Source: CANDYO01 sp964627795
Lineage (GTDB): Bacteria > Pseudomonadota > Alphaproteobacteria > Rickettsiales > CANDYO01
DNA length: 64,000 nucleotides
Assembly (NCBI GenBank): GCA_964627795.1
Contig: CAZVLF010000004.1
Location: 1-64,000, forward strand
Reading direction: 5' to 3'
In this document: positions 36,549 to 45,874 of the stretch, piece after piece
How the letters are laid out: every line of letters begins with the position of its first letter
Numbering within the stretch: the stretch's first letter is position 1
Program-made: the position numbers and the translations under genes
Notes under the pieces: generated by a model
Databases searched by the model: none
Told to the model about the DNA's origin: nothing
Seen by the model: only the letters and a program-made list of their open reading frames with translations

Positions 36549-37311
36549 TTTCCCTCTCTAATATTTCTTTAGCTAAATCAATATATGCCAAAGACCCAAT
36601 ACATCTATGATCATAAATTATTGCTGGCCTTCCGTGTGAAGGAGCTTCTGATAACCTTACATTTCTTGGAATTATCGTTTTAAATGTTATATCTTTCATG
36701 TTAGTTCTAACATCTTCTTCCACTTGGCTAGTTAAGTTATATCTTCTGTCATACATAGTAAGAAGAATTCCTTCTATTTTTAATAATGGATTTAATTTTT
36801 TTTGAATTAAATGTATGGTATTTAATAACTGTGTAAGTCCTTCTAAAGCAAAAAACTCACACTGTAACGGTATTATTACTGAATCAACTGCAACTAATGC
36901 GTTTATTGTTAGTATACTTAAAGAAGGAGGACAATCTACAAAAATATACTCATAACTTGTTGTAATTTTTTCTAACTGCTCTTTAAAAGCATATTCTCTT
37001 TTATCTCTTGATAAAAGCTCTATTTCAGCACCTGATAAATCTATATTTGCAGGTATAATATCTAAATTAGGTATTATAGTTTGCTTAATTATTTTTTTAA
37101 TGCAAGAACCATGTGTGAATAGGTCATATGAATTAAGCTCCCTACTTTCTTGAGAAATGTCTAACCCTGTGCTTGCATTTCCTTGTGGATCTAAATCTAC
37201 AAGAAGAACTCTTCTTCCAATTGAAGCTAGAGCTGTTGCTAAATTTATGGCTGTGGTTGTTTTACCTACTCCACCTTTTTGATTTACTATTGCTATCCGT
37301 TTGCAATTCAT
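36535..37311 (-). CDS. parA: Chromosome partitioning ATPase ParA
   Basis: Deviant Walker ATPase of the ParA/Soj family that moves ParB-parS complexes. 258 residues with KGGVGKTTTAINLA at about 11-24 (signature Lys plus Walker A), LLVDLDPQGNAS and FVDCPPSL. Starts in a 4-nt ATGA overlap with rsmG and overlaps parB, so mnmG-rsmG-parA-parB is a single tightly packed transcription unit, the classic origin-proximal cluster. Confidence 0.96.
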   Translation of the reverse strand: MNCKRIAIVNQKGGVGKTTTAINLATALASIGRRVLLVDLDPQGNASTGLDISQESRELNSYDLFTHGSCIKKIIKQTIIPNLDIIPANIDLSGAEIELLSRDKREYAFKEQLEKITTSYEYIFVDCPPSLSILTINALVAVDSVIIPLQCEFFALEGLTQLLNTIHLIQKKLNPLLKIEGILLTMYDRRYNLTSQVEEDVRTNMKDITFKTIIPRNVRLSEAPSHGRPAIIYDHRCIGSLAYIDLAKEILERENDKV

Positions 37312-37886
37312 TTTCTAATTAAGTTTTTAACAATTAAAATTTTTCCATCTTCTGATGTCTGGCTCTGTTCAATTATATACTCAAATTGCCAGTTTTCTAG
37401 TGCATTTTTTATTTCATCTTCAACTTTTTTTCCTTTAAGAAGCACGAAGCGCGATACTGGAGATATTAGATGATAGCTTATTTCAAATATTTTATTTAAT
37501 TCTGCAAATCCTCTTGCTGTGATAACATTACATTTAGTGCTCTTAACGTCTTCTACAGCGCAGTTATGTATTATAATTTTGTTCGAGGATAAAGAGCTTG
37601 CAACTCTTAAAAAATTTGCCTTCTTTGTAATTTTCTCTATAAGGTTGACTTCTTTTATGCCTACATATGATAAGATTATTCCAGGGAAGCCTGCTCCACT
37701 GCCTAAATCATATATAATTTCGTCTTCTTTTATAAAGTTTGTTAACTGAAGAGAGTCTTTAATATGCCTGTCGTAAAGTTCATTTATACTTGAATTTGAA
37801 ACTAAGTTTACTTTTTTATTCCACTGTGTAAGTAAATCTATAAAACGATCTATTGTTCCATGTGGAACATTATTTTTAACTACCAT
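37308..37886 (-). CDS. rsmG: 16S rRNA (guanine-N7) methyltransferase
   Basis: Methylates G527 of 16S rRNA. 192 residues, class I methyltransferase: motif I DLGSGAGFPGI at about 60-70, then VNLIEKITKKANFL and ITARGFAEL. The N-terminal codons for VPHGT contain a parS-like sequence. The ATG overlaps the mnmG stop by 11 nt and the stop overlaps parA. Confidence 0.95.
   Translation of the reverse strand: MVVKNNVPHGTIDRFIDLLTQWNKKVNLVSNSSINELYDRHIKDSLQLTNFIKEDEIIYDLGSGAGFPGIILSYVGIKEVNLIEKITKKANFLRVASSLSSNKIIIHNCAVEDVKSTKCNVITARGFAELNKIFEISYHLISPVSRFVLLKGKKVEDEIKNALENWQFEYIIEQSQTSEDGKILIVKNLIRK
37854..37869. promoter_or_regulatory. parS-like centromere site
   Basis: TGTTCCATGTGGAACA on the plus strand (minus strand TGTTCCACATGGAACA). 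It fits the ParB-binding consensus TGTTNCACGTGNAACA with one change in the central CG. It is inside rsmG, about 550 bp upstream of the parA start. Confidence 0.75.
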
Positions 37887-39720
37887 TAAATTTTCTCAAG
37901 AAAACAATTAAAGCCATAACTGCAGCTGGAGTAACACCAGGTATACGTGAAGCCGCACCGATATTAGAAGGGCGAAAGCTGCTTAATTTTTCTCTTACTT
38001 CTAAAGAAAGACTATCAACAATTTTAAAATCAAATGCTAGAGGAATTGGCAAGTCTTCATATTGTTTGAATAATTTTATATCTTCTTCTTGACGAGAAAG
38101 ATAAAAAGAATATTTAGCTTCAGTAATAACAACATTTAAAATAGAAGTCGGAACATCTTTTAAAACTGGCCAAATAGCAAATAACTTATCAGTATCAAAA
38201 TTTGGATAAGACAATAACTTAAAAGCAGACCTGGAAACACCATCTTGAGCAATATTAAAACCAAAAGCTGCTAATTTAACCGGAGTTATTGACAAACTAT
38301 TCAATGTTTGACGAACCTGCTGGAGACATTCCATTTTATAAATAAAAAAATCTTCCTGCACGGAAGAAATGATTCCTAATTTAATAGCTAGAGGTGTTAA
38401 GCGCAAATCAGCATTATCTGCTCTTAATGAAAGTCTATATTCAGAACGAGATGTTAAAACTCTGTAAGGTTCAGTTACACCAAAAGTTATAAGATCATCT
38501 ATCATAACTCCTATGTAGCTTTGAGATCGATCAAGGATAAAAGGTTGAAGTGACGCAGCGTTTATGCCAGCAATCAAGCCTTGGCCTGCAGCCTCTTCAT
38601 AACCAGTTGTTCCATTTATTTGACCTGCAAAAAATAGATTTTTTATTTTTTTAGTTTCAAGTGTTGGTAGTAACTCTTGAGGTTGAATATAATCATATTC
38701 TATTGCATATCCATATTTTATAACTTCAACATTTTCAAGTCCCTTAATTGTTTTAAGGAATTGAAGCTGTACATCTTCGGGAAGAGAATTAGAAATGCCA
38801 TTTGGATAAATAACATTTGTCTCTAAACCCTCTGGTTCTAAAAAAATTTGATGAGAATTTTTGTGAGAAAAACGAGTAATTTTATCTTCAATAGAGGGAC
38901 AATATCTTGGCCCTCTTCCTTCAAAATGTCCCATGAACATAGGAGAAAGATGAGAGTTAGACCTAATAACCTTATGAGTTACTTCATTAGTTGATGTTAA
39001 ATAACAATTAACTTGTGGAACCTTTATATCGGATGTCATAACTGAAAATGGTTTAGGCGGATTATCACCTGCTTGGACTTCAAGAATAGACCAATTGATA
39101 GATTCAGCAGCCAAACGCGGTGGCGTTCCTGTTTTTAACCTTCCAACACTAAATTGCAAACGTTTTAAAGTTTCGGCTAAAGCAATTGAAGGCTTTTCAC
39201 CCATCCTACCAGCCGAAAATTTATTCAAACCAATATGAATTAAGCCATTTAAAAAAGTTCCTGTGGTTAAAATAACAGCAGCAGCAGAAATTTTCCTTCC
39301 GCCTCTAAGTACAACACCTTTGACAATGTTTTCTTCTACTATAAGATCTTCAACTGAATCATAAATTATAGATAAATTAGGAATTTCAGCTAAAATCTTT
39401 TGCACAGCTATTTTATAAAGCTTCCTATCAGCTTGAGCTCTTGGCCCATGAACAGCAGCCCCTTTACTTTCATTTAATATTTTCGAATGTATGCTTGACT
39501 GATCAATCGCTCGTGACATAACTCCGCCAAAAGCATCTATCTCTTTTACTATAATACCTTTTGCCACCCCCCCAATTGAAGGGTTACAAGACATTTCTCC
39601 TAAATTTTCCTTACTCATTGTAATAAGAAGAGTATTTGCACCCATTCTTGCAGCTGCAGCTGCCGCCTCAACGCCAGCATGGCCACCACCAATAACAATA
39701 ACTTGATAAGAAGCAGACAT
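37876..39720 (-). CDS. mnmG: tRNA uridine-34 modification enzyme MnmG
   Basis: FAD enzyme that, with MnmE, installs carboxymethylaminomethyl groups at the tRNA wobble uridine. 614 residues: FAD motif VIGGGHAGVEAAAAAARMG near the N-terminus, SCNPSIGGVAKG, GRMGEKPS, GQINGTTGYEEAAGQGLIAGINAA and the C-terminal helical GAASRIPGVTPAAV. Full length. First gene of the mnmG-rsmG-parA-parB unit; mnmE is not in the window. Confidence 0.97.
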   Translation of the reverse strand: MSASYQVIVIGGGHAGVEAAAAAARMGANTLLITMSKENLGEMSCNPSIGGVAKGIIVKEIDAFGGVMSRAIDQSSIHSKILNESKGAAVHGPRAQADRKLYKIAVQKILAEIPNLSIIYDSVEDLIVEENIVKGVVLRGGRKISAAAVILTTGTFLNGLIHIGLNKFSAGRMGEKPSIALAETLKRLQFSVGRLKTGTPPRLAAESINWSILEVQAGDNPPKPFSVMTSDIKVPQVNCYLTSTNEVTHKVIRSNSHLSPMFMGHFEGRGPRYCPSIEDKITRFSHKNSHQIFLEPEGLETNVIYPNGISNSLPEDVQLQFLKTIKGLENVEVIKYGYAIEYDYIQPQELLPTLETKKIKNLFFAGQINGTTGYEEAAGQGLIAGINAASLQPFILDRSQSYIGVMIDDLITFGVTEPYRVLTSRSEYRLSLRADNADLRLTPLAIKLGIISSVQEDFFIYKMECLQQVRQTLNSLSITPVKLAAFGFNIAQDGVSRSAFKLLSYPNFDTDKLFAIWPVLKDVPTSILNVVITEAKYSFYLSRQEEDIKLFKQYEDLPIPLAFDFKIVDSLSLEVREKLSSFRPSNIGAASRIPGVTPAAVMALIVFLRKFNGS

Positions 39721-39843
39721 AAAATTTTTATGATAATATTTTTAAGACAATTTAATATAACTAAAACTAGCCAAAAGTCAAGTTTTTAAACTTCTTCAAC
39801 AATAGGAAAAAAAATGTTAAAATCCTCTAAAAGGAAAATAATC

Positions 39844-41817
39844 ATGAATAAATTTGCAATAAATTCTCCCTTTCCTATTACTAAGGCTCAAAACGAAGCT
39901 GTAATAAATATTACTAATGCTTTGAATACCAATAAAGCAAAAAACCAAGTATTACTTGGCGTAACAGGATCGGGAAAAACTTTTACTATAGCAAATATTA
40001 TAGAAAAAATGCAAAAGCCAGCTTTAATTATGGCTCATAATAAAACCTTAGCAGCTCAACTTTTTCAAGAAATGAAAGATTTTTTTCCTAACAATGCTGT
40101 GGAATATTTTGTTTCATATTATGATTATTATCAACCTGAAGCATATATTTCTAAAACAGATACTTATATTGAAAAGGATGCTTCTATAAACGAACAAATT
40201 GATCAATTCAGGCATTCGGCTACAAGATCTCTTTTTGAAAGACGCGACGTTATTATTGTATCGTCAGTATCGTGCATATATGGACTTGGATCTCCTGAAG
40301 TATATTCCTCGTCAAAACTTACTTTATCTTGCAATGAAAAAGTTTCTTTAACTATGGTTGCCAAACAATTAATAATATTGCTTTATGAAAGAAATGATTT
40401 TGAATTTAGCCGTGGTAAATTTAGAATTAAAGGTGATATATTAGATATATTTCCTTCTCACTTGTCAGAAAGATGCTGGAGATTATCTTTCTTTGGTAAT
40501 GAAATAGAGAAAATTTATGAAATTGATTCTTTAACAGGAGAAAAAATTTCTAAAATGGATGAAATAACAATATATCCTAATAGCCATTTTATTTCATCAC
40601 AAGAAACTATAGAATCTGCAATTAATCACATACTTAAAGATTTAGAATTAAGAACTTACGAGCTACAAGATAATAATCAGCACATTGAAGCTCACCGACT
40701 AAAGCAAAGAACTTTATATGATATTGAAATGCTTAAAACAACAGGTACTTGCAAAGGGGTTGAAAATTATTCTCGCTATATGACTGGAAGAAGCCCAGGA
40801 TCTCCTCCTCCAACCTTATTTGAGTTTTTCCCAAAAGATTCCTTACTATTTATTGATGAGAGCCATGTGACAGTACCTCAAGTTGGTGGGATGTATAATG
40901 GTGATAAAGCAAGGAAATCATCGCTAATTGAACATGGATTTAGGTTGCCCTCAGCATTAGATAACAGACCTCTTAAATTTGAAGAGTGGGATCACATGAG
41001 GCCCAATACTGTTTTTGTCTCTGCAACCCCTGGCCCCTTTGAGCTACAAAGATCGAACGGTTTAATAACAGAACTTATTGTTAGACCTACAGGATTAATT
41101 GACCCAATATGCGAGATTAAAGAAACGGAAACTCAAGTAGAAAATTTGCTATTTGAGGTAAAAAAAGAGATATCCAGAGGTTTAAGAACCCTTGTAACAA
41201 CTCTTACAAAAAAAATGGCCGAACATTTACAAAATTACTTAACGGAAAATGATATTAAATCTTCTTACCTTCATTCAGATATAAAAACACTAGAACGAAT
41301 AGAGATAATTCAAAATTTAAGAAAGGGTGAAATTGATGTTTTAGTGGGTATTAATCTTTTAAGAGAAGGATTAGACATTCCTGAATGCGGTTTGGTTGCA
41401 ATATTAGACGCTGATAAAGAGGGTTTTTTAAGGTCTGAAACTTCTCTTATTCAAACTATTGGTAGGGCTGCACGAAATGTAAATGGACGAGTAATTCTTT
41501 ATGCAGATAAAATTACTAAATCAATCAAAAAAGCTTTAGATGAAAATGAAAGAAGAAGAAAAATACAAATAGAATATAATAACATAAATAACATCACGCC
41601 TAAATCTATTGTTAAAAATTTAAAAGATGATTTTTACAATATTGATAAAACTCATCTGGTTGAGCCAATAAGCCAGAAAGCATCCACAGAACAAATAACC
41701 AAAAAAATAGAAGAAATTAGTAAAAAAATGTTTAAAGCTGCCTCTGACTTAAATTTTGAGCAAGCAGCAAAATTCAGAGATGAAATAAAAGAACTTGAAA
41801 AGATATTGCAGCTTTGA
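39844..41817 (+). CDS. uvrB: Excinuclease ABC subunit B
   Basis: Damage-verifying helicase of nucleotide excision repair. Walker A GVTGSGKT, the UvrB beta-hairpin region YYDYYQPEAYI, the DEAD-type IDESHV, helicase motif VI IGRAARN and the C-terminal UVR domain (FEQAAKFRDEIKELE) are all present. I choose ATG 39844 (MNKFAIN), preceded by AAGGA; an ATG at 39814 in the same frame also has a purine-rich leader and would add ten residues. It is divergent from mnmG. Confidence 0.96.
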   Translation: MNKFAINSPFPITKAQNEAVINITNALNTNKAKNQVLLGVTGSGKTFTIANIIEKMQKPALIMAHNKTLAAQLFQEMKDFFPNNAVEYFVSYYDYYQPEAYISKTDTYIEKDASINEQIDQFRHSATRSLFERRDVIIVSSVSCIYGLGSPEVYSSSKLTLSCNEKVSLTMVAKQLIILLYERNDFEFSRGKFRIKGDILDIFPSHLSERCWRLSFFGNEIEKIYEIDSLTGEKISKMDEITIYPNSHFISSQETIESAINHILKDLELRTYELQDNNQHIEAHRLKQRTLYDIEMLKTTGTCKGVENYSRYMTGRSPGSPPPTLFEFFPKDSLLFIDESHVTVPQVGGMYNGDKARKSSLIEHGFRLPSALDNRPLKFEEWDHMRPNTVFVSATPGPFELQRSNGLITELIVRPTGLIDPICEIKETETQVENLLFEVKKEISRGLRTLVTTLTKKMAEHLQNYLTENDIKSSYLHSDIKTLERIEIIQNLRKGEIDVLVGINLLREGLDIPECGLVAILDADKEGFLRSETSLIQTIGRAARNVNGRVILYADKITKSIKKALDENERRRKIQIEYNNINNITPKSIVKNLKDDFYNIDKTHLVEPISQKASTEQITKKIEEISKKMFKAASDLNFEQAAKFRDEIKELEKILQL

Positions 41818-41862
41818 TAAAAGCTCATATACTTAATTTACTTTTAGATAAGGAAAAAATAA

Positions 41863-42489
41863 ATGAAGTTTATTACTTTTGAGGGTGGAGAAGGTTCAGG
41901 CAAATCTACACAAGCTAAGTTATTACATGAGTCTTTCATAAAGTCCACTATTCCTTCAATCCTTACGAGAGAACCAGGTGGAAATGAAGCAGCTGAAGAA
42001 ATAAGAAAACTAATACTTAATAGTACTACTGGATTTCTTCCAATGACCGAGCTTTTATTGCATAATGCAGCAAGATATGAACATGCAAAGAAAACTATAT
42101 TTCCTGCTTTAAAAAGTGATAAATATGTTATTTGTGATCGTTTTGTTGATTCTACTATGGCATATCAAGGATTTGGCCACAAACTAGGGAAAAAGAACCC
42201 CGCTCTTCTTCATAATTTACTTATGGAAGGCTTAGCTCCTGATCTTACATTTATTTTAGACATATCACCGGAAGAAGGTCTTAAACGAACTTTAAAAAGA
42301 GAAGAAAATAATATTTATGAGCAACTAGGTATAGATTTCCATAAAAGAGTTAGAGAAGGCTTCTTAGAAATAGCAAATCTAGCTAAAAATAGATGTATAG
42401 TAATTGATGCAACTCAAAATGTAGATAAGATCCATAAGAATATTGTAGAAAACATTAATTCTATTTTTGGTTTAGAAATAAAATCATAA
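41863..42489 (+). CDS. tmk: Thymidylate kinase
   Basis: Phosphorylates dTMP to dTDP. 208 residues with P-loop FEGGEGSGKSTQ at 5-16, the DRx-type LTREPGG, CDRFVDSTMAYQG and a lid region with arginines (KRTLKREENN). Follows uvrB by 45 nt on the same strand. Confidence 0.95.
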   Translation: MKFITFEGGEGSGKSTQAKLLHESFIKSTIPSILTREPGGNEAAEEIRKLILNSTTGFLPMTELLLHNAARYEHAKKTIFPALKSDKYVICDRFVDSTMAYQGFGHKLGKKNPALLHNLLMEGLAPDLTFILDISPEEGLKRTLKREENNIYEQLGIDFHKRVREGFLEIANLAKNRCIVIDATQNVDKIHKNIVENINSIFGLEIKS

Positions 42490-42515
42490 AATTTATTTTT
42501 TTTATAATTTTTCTA

Positions 42516-42543
42516 TTGACGTTATTTTATAATGTTGTATAAG
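42516..42543 (+). promoter_or_regulatory. Promoter of tRNA-Ala
   Basis: TTGACG (42516-42521), 16-nt spacer, TATAAG (42538-42543), 19 nt before the mature tRNA. A good sigma-70-like match for so AT-rich a genome. Confidence 0.65.
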
Positions 42544-42562
42544 TTTAGATCTAACTTATAGT

Positions 42563-42638
42563 GGGGATGTAGCTCAGTTGGTAGAGCACTTGCCTTGCAC
42601 GCAAGATGTCAGCGGTTCGACTCCGCTCATCTCCACCA
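42563..42638 (+). tRNA. tRNA-Ala (TGC)
   Basis: Acceptor GGGGATG/CATCTCC, anticodon stem CTTGC/GCAAG around CTTGCAC (anticodon TGC), T loop TTCGACT, discriminator A and encoded CCA (42636-42638). It stands apart from any rRNA gene. Confidence 0.96.
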
Positions 42639-42776
42639 CTTCCTTTTAAAATCACAAAATTTTAGTATTCAAATTAAACTAGATAACCTATTGCTTTTTA
42701 TATAATTAAGCCTTTTATATATTTAATTAACTTTAACACTAACCCAAGCTTAAAAAGCAAAAGATATGTATAGCTA

Positions 42777-43526
42777 TCAATTTTTATTAATTAAGCTATA
42801 TGCCTGCTTGTACCACTTGCCATTTGGATAATTATTACCAAGAACAATAGCATATCTTTTGGCTTCCTCTTTTATACCAAGAATATTATAAGATTCTACT
42901 AATCTATATAAAGATTCTTCTATTTGGCTAGTAGTTTGATATTTATCTACCACTTCTTTAAACCTATTTATAGCAGATATAATTTCTCCTTTTTTAAGAT
43001 AAAATCTACCTACATCTAACTCTTTTCCTGCTAAATGATCTAATGCAAGATTAAGCTTTAAACTTGCGTCCCTTGCATAATCAGAATCGGGGAATCTATT
43101 TACTACTTCTATTAATGCATCCTTTGCTTTTTCAGTAATATTTTGATCTAAGCTAACTTCTTCTATTTGATTATAGTAACAAAGAGCCTTTAAATAAAAA
43201 GCATAAGCAACATTTTTTTCTCCTGGGTAAAGCATTATATAATCATCCAAAGCTGCTATAGCTTCTTCATATTTTCCTGTTGAATAATATGCGTAACTTT
43301 CTAAAATTTGAGCTTTTCCCGCTATGGTTGAATATGGATATTCTTGATTAATTCTATCAAAATATTCAACAGCTTCTTTGTATGATTCGGATTTCATCTT
43401 TTTCATACCTTCTTCATATAATTTTTCTGGAGTATAATTGGCAAATTTATCCTCTTCTTTCTTTGTAGAAGCACAAGATATTAAAATAAATGATAAAAAA
43501 AGTGTGTTTAGTAAGTTTTTGTTCAT
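42777..43526 (-). CDS. bamD: Outer-membrane assembly lipoprotein BamD
   Basis: Essential partner of BamA in inserting outer-membrane proteins. 249 residues with a signal peptide and lipobox ending at Cys18 (ILIS-C), then TPR-like repeats (ESYKEAVEYFDRINQEYPYS, GKYEEAIAALDDYIMLYPG, AINRFKEVVDKY). Length and repeat number fit BamD. It is last in the leftward run DUF299-coaE-dnaQ-bamD. Confidence 0.92.
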   Translation of the reverse strand: MNKNLLNTLFLSFILISCASTKKEEDKFANYTPEKLYEEGMKKMKSESYKEAVEYFDRINQEYPYSTIAGKAQILESYAYYSTGKYEEAIAALDDYIMLYPGEKNVAYAFYLKALCYYNQIEEVSLDQNITEKAKDALIEVVNRFPDSDYARDASLKLNLALDHLAGKELDVGRFYLKKGEIISAINRFKEVVDKYQTTSQIEESLYRLVESYNILGIKEEAKRYAIVLGNNYPNGKWYKQAYSLINKN

Positions 43527-43536
43527 ATATTACTCT

Positions 43537-44220
43537 TTAATTTTTCCATAACGGGTTTTTTACTTTATTTAAAAATTCTTCATGTGCGTTTAATTCTATA
43601 GTTTCAATTATAAAATCTCGTGGCTCAATATATTTTTTTTCTTTTTTAATTGCAGAAAGATTGTCTGAATTTATTATTTTGTTTTCTTCAGGTTTTATTA
43701 AAAATCTATCATCAACTAAAAACTTATATACTTCATAAAGCAACTCTACATCTATTAGTGCTCCATGCTTGTCTCTTTTTGCTAAGCTGATTTTAAATCT
43801 TTTACATAATGAATCAAGACTTGCAGGAGCGCCAGGAAATTTTTTTCTAGCAAGTGCAAGTGTATCTACCACATTAGCAAAATTGATCAATGGATGCGAC
43901 AGTTTTTTTAATTCATGATTAAGGAATCCCACATCGAATTTCGCATTATGTATTACTAAAATTGAATCCTCTATGAATTCTAAAAAACTAACTGCAATAT
44001 CAGAAAATATTTCTTTATCTTGTAGAAATTCTGTTGAAATTCCATGAATAGAAAAAGCTTCATACGGAACATCTCGCTGAGGATTGATATATTTATGGAA
44101 AACTCTACCTGTTTTTATACCATTAATAACTTCCATCCCACAAATTTCAATTACTCTATGACCTTGATCTGGCTTTAAACCTGTGGTTTCAGTATCAAGT
44201 ATAATTTCCCTTTTTCTCAC
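43537..44220 (-). CDS. dnaQ: DNA polymerase III epsilon subunit
   Basis: 3'-5' proofreading exonuclease of the replicase. 227 residues with Exo I ILDTETTG, Exo II HNAKFDVGFLNHEL and Exo III KHGALIDVELL, giving the full DEDDh set. The start overlaps coaE by 4 nt. coaE-dnaQ next to the origin is the order seen in Caulobacter and other alphaproteobacteria. Confidence 0.95.
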   Translation of the reverse strand: MRKREIILDTETTGLKPDQGHRVIEICGMEVINGIKTGRVFHKYINPQRDVPYEAFSIHGISTEFLQDKEIFSDIAVSFLEFIEDSILVIHNAKFDVGFLNHELKKLSHPLINFANVVDTLALARKKFPGAPASLDSLCKRFKISLAKRDKHGALIDVELLYEVYKFLVDDRFLIKPEENKIINSDNLSAIKKEKKYIEPRDFIIETIELNAHEEFLNKVKNPLWKN

Positions 44221-44804
44221 AATCCCTCCCTAGCTAAAATCTGCTTAATTTGTTTTTCAGTGTAATTATAAGATATATCAGTATAAACTAAAAAATTAGA
44301 TAATTTAGATTTTTCAGTAATTGATCTTTGTCGCTTTAAAATGAATTCAAATTTGTCTTTATTCATGTTTGGCCTATTTATCACTCTATTTTCTTGAGTT
44401 TTATAAGAACAAAAAGTAGTTATTATTTTATCACAAATTTTTTCATAACCACATTCAAAAAGTAAGGGAATTTCAAGCAGAATCGCTTTTTCTTTATAAT
44501 TTTTATTTACAAAATCCATCATTCCTTGATGAACTAAAGGAAGAATAATTTCTTCTAATTGATCTAAATATACTACATCTTTAAATACTATAGATGAAAG
44601 TTTATCTTTATCTACATGATTATTTTTAATAGATAGTGATAATATATCATTAGATTTTAGTTTTTCTATAACCATATCTTGGCTAAACAAAGAAGCAACA
44701 TAATCATCACATAAAAATATATTTATATTATTTTTTTCAAAAAATTTTGCTACAAAGCTTTTTCCAGTAGCAATTGATCCTGTTAAACCAAGTAATTTAA
44801 CCAT
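44217..44804 (-). CDS. coaE: Dephospho-CoA kinase
   Basis: Last step of coenzyme A synthesis. 195 residues with P-loop GLTGSIATGKSFVA, the CDDYVA region and LEIPLLFECGYE followed by the lid NRPNMNKDKFEFILKRQ. The ATG abuts the stop of the DUF299 gene directly, and the stop overlaps dnaQ. Confidence 0.94.
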   Translation of the reverse strand: MVKLLGLTGSIATGKSFVAKFFEKNNINIFLCDDYVASLFSQDMVIEKLKSNDILSLSIKNNHVDKDKLSSIVFKDVVYLDQLEEIILPLVHQGMMDFVNKNYKEKAILLEIPLLFECGYEKICDKIITTFCSYKTQENRVINRPNMNKDKFEFILKRQRSITEKSKLSNFLVYTDISYNYTEKQIKQILAREGL

Positions 44805-45602
44805 TTATTGTTGCTCGTATAACTTAATAATATTTGCGGATATTTCTTCTACAGATCTTCTTGTCACATCAATAATTGGCCAGTTTTTATTAATATATAA
44901 TTTTCTAGCTTCTTTTATTTCTAAAACTATATGATCATAATCAATATAATTTGAGTCATTTCTTTCATTTAAATTTAGCAATCTGTTTTTTCTTATATCA
45001 ATAAGTCTTTCTGGATTAATGGTTAAACCTACAACAAGGGGCCCCTTTTCTATCTCAGGAAAATTTTGCCCTAAAACAAAAGGAATATTAGCTGCTTTAT
45101 ATCCACGATAAGCAAGATATATAGAAGTAGGAGACTTTGAAGTTCTGGAAGGACCAACCAAAATAATATCAGCATGTTTAACATCAAAATTTGCCTGTCC
45201 ATCATCATGATTTAAAGCAAAATTAATTGCATTTATCCGAGAAAAATATTCCTCATTCATTAAATGCTGCTTACCGGTTTGGCCAGAAGGTTTTATAGAT
45301 AAATAACTTGAAATTGTGGACACAACTTGTGATAAAACTGGAATAGCAAGTACCTGAAGTTTACTGCACATATCTCGCAAATAAATTTCTAATTCATTAT
45401 TTGCCATAGTGAACATTATTATTCCTTTTTTATGAGCAATTTGTTTAGCAAGCTTATCTATTTGTCCTTTTGTTCTTACTAAAGCCCATAAATGCTCTTC
45501 CACTTTAATGCTTTCAAAATGGGCAAATACAGATCTTGCTACATTAGTTACTGTTTCTCCAGTGGAGTCGGATACTAGATATAATTGTATTGTTTCGGTC
45601 AT
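44805..45602 (-). CDS. PPDK/PEP synthase regulatory protein (DUF299)
   Basis: Bifunctional kinase/pyrophosphorylase that switches pyruvate phosphate dikinase or PEP synthase off and on. 265 residues: LVSDSTGETVTNVARS at the N-terminus and the P-loop-like GPSRTSKSPTSIYLA near 153-167. It is the homologue of the gene next to the Caulobacter and Rickettsia origin (RP001 type). The target dikinase is not in the window. If it is PPDK, this gene would gate PEP supply for gluconeogenesis. Confidence 0.9.
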   Translation of the reverse strand: MTETIQLYLVSDSTGETVTNVARSVFAHFESIKVEEHLWALVRTKGQIDKLAKQIAHKKGIIMFTMANNELEIYLRDMCSKLQVLAIPVLSQVVSTISSYLSIKPSGQTGKQHLMNEEYFSRINAINFALNHDDGQANFDVKHADIILVGPSRTSKSPTSIYLAYRGYKAANIPFVLGQNFPEIEKGPLVVGLTINPERLIDIRKNRLLNLNERNDSNYIDYDHIVLEIKEARKLYINKNWPIIDVTRRSVEEISANIIKLYEQQ

Positions 45603-45874
45603 TGTTGATAAATCTAAGAAAAAATACGGTATAACAATATGTATAATATTGTGGATATTTTACTAACAATTCAATCCAAATACTACTACAAAAAAAAATA
45701 ACATGTAGAATTTATCATTTTTAAAAATTTTAATTTGTGGATTTTTTCGTAAAAGTAACATTTTTACTAGCAATTTTAAAAGAAAAAACTTATCAATTAA
45801 TGTATAATTTTTTGTGGATATAATTTTATCCACATTATACATAATACATCAATTATCAAAAACCTAATAATATA
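45603..45874. other. Putative chromosomal replication origin (oriC)
   Basis: A 272-bp AT-rich gap between divergent DUF299 and hemE genes. It holds one perfect DnaA box TTATCCACA (45836-45844), an 8/9 box TGTGGATAT (45823-45831) facing it as an inverted pair 4 bp apart, an 8/9 box TGTGGATAT at 45650-45658, an 8/9 TGTTGATAA at 45603-45611 and a 7/9 TGTGGATTT at 45736-45744. The stretches between are almost pure A/T, suited to unwinding. The flanking genes are those at the origin of Caulobacter and Rickettsia prowazekii. Confidence 0.8.

Noticed and set aside
45725..45733. TTAA-N5-TTAA in the putative origin as a CtrA site
   Set aside because: The CtrA consensus is TTAA-N7-TTAA; the spacing here is 5, and such half-sites are expected by chance in so AT-rich a gap.
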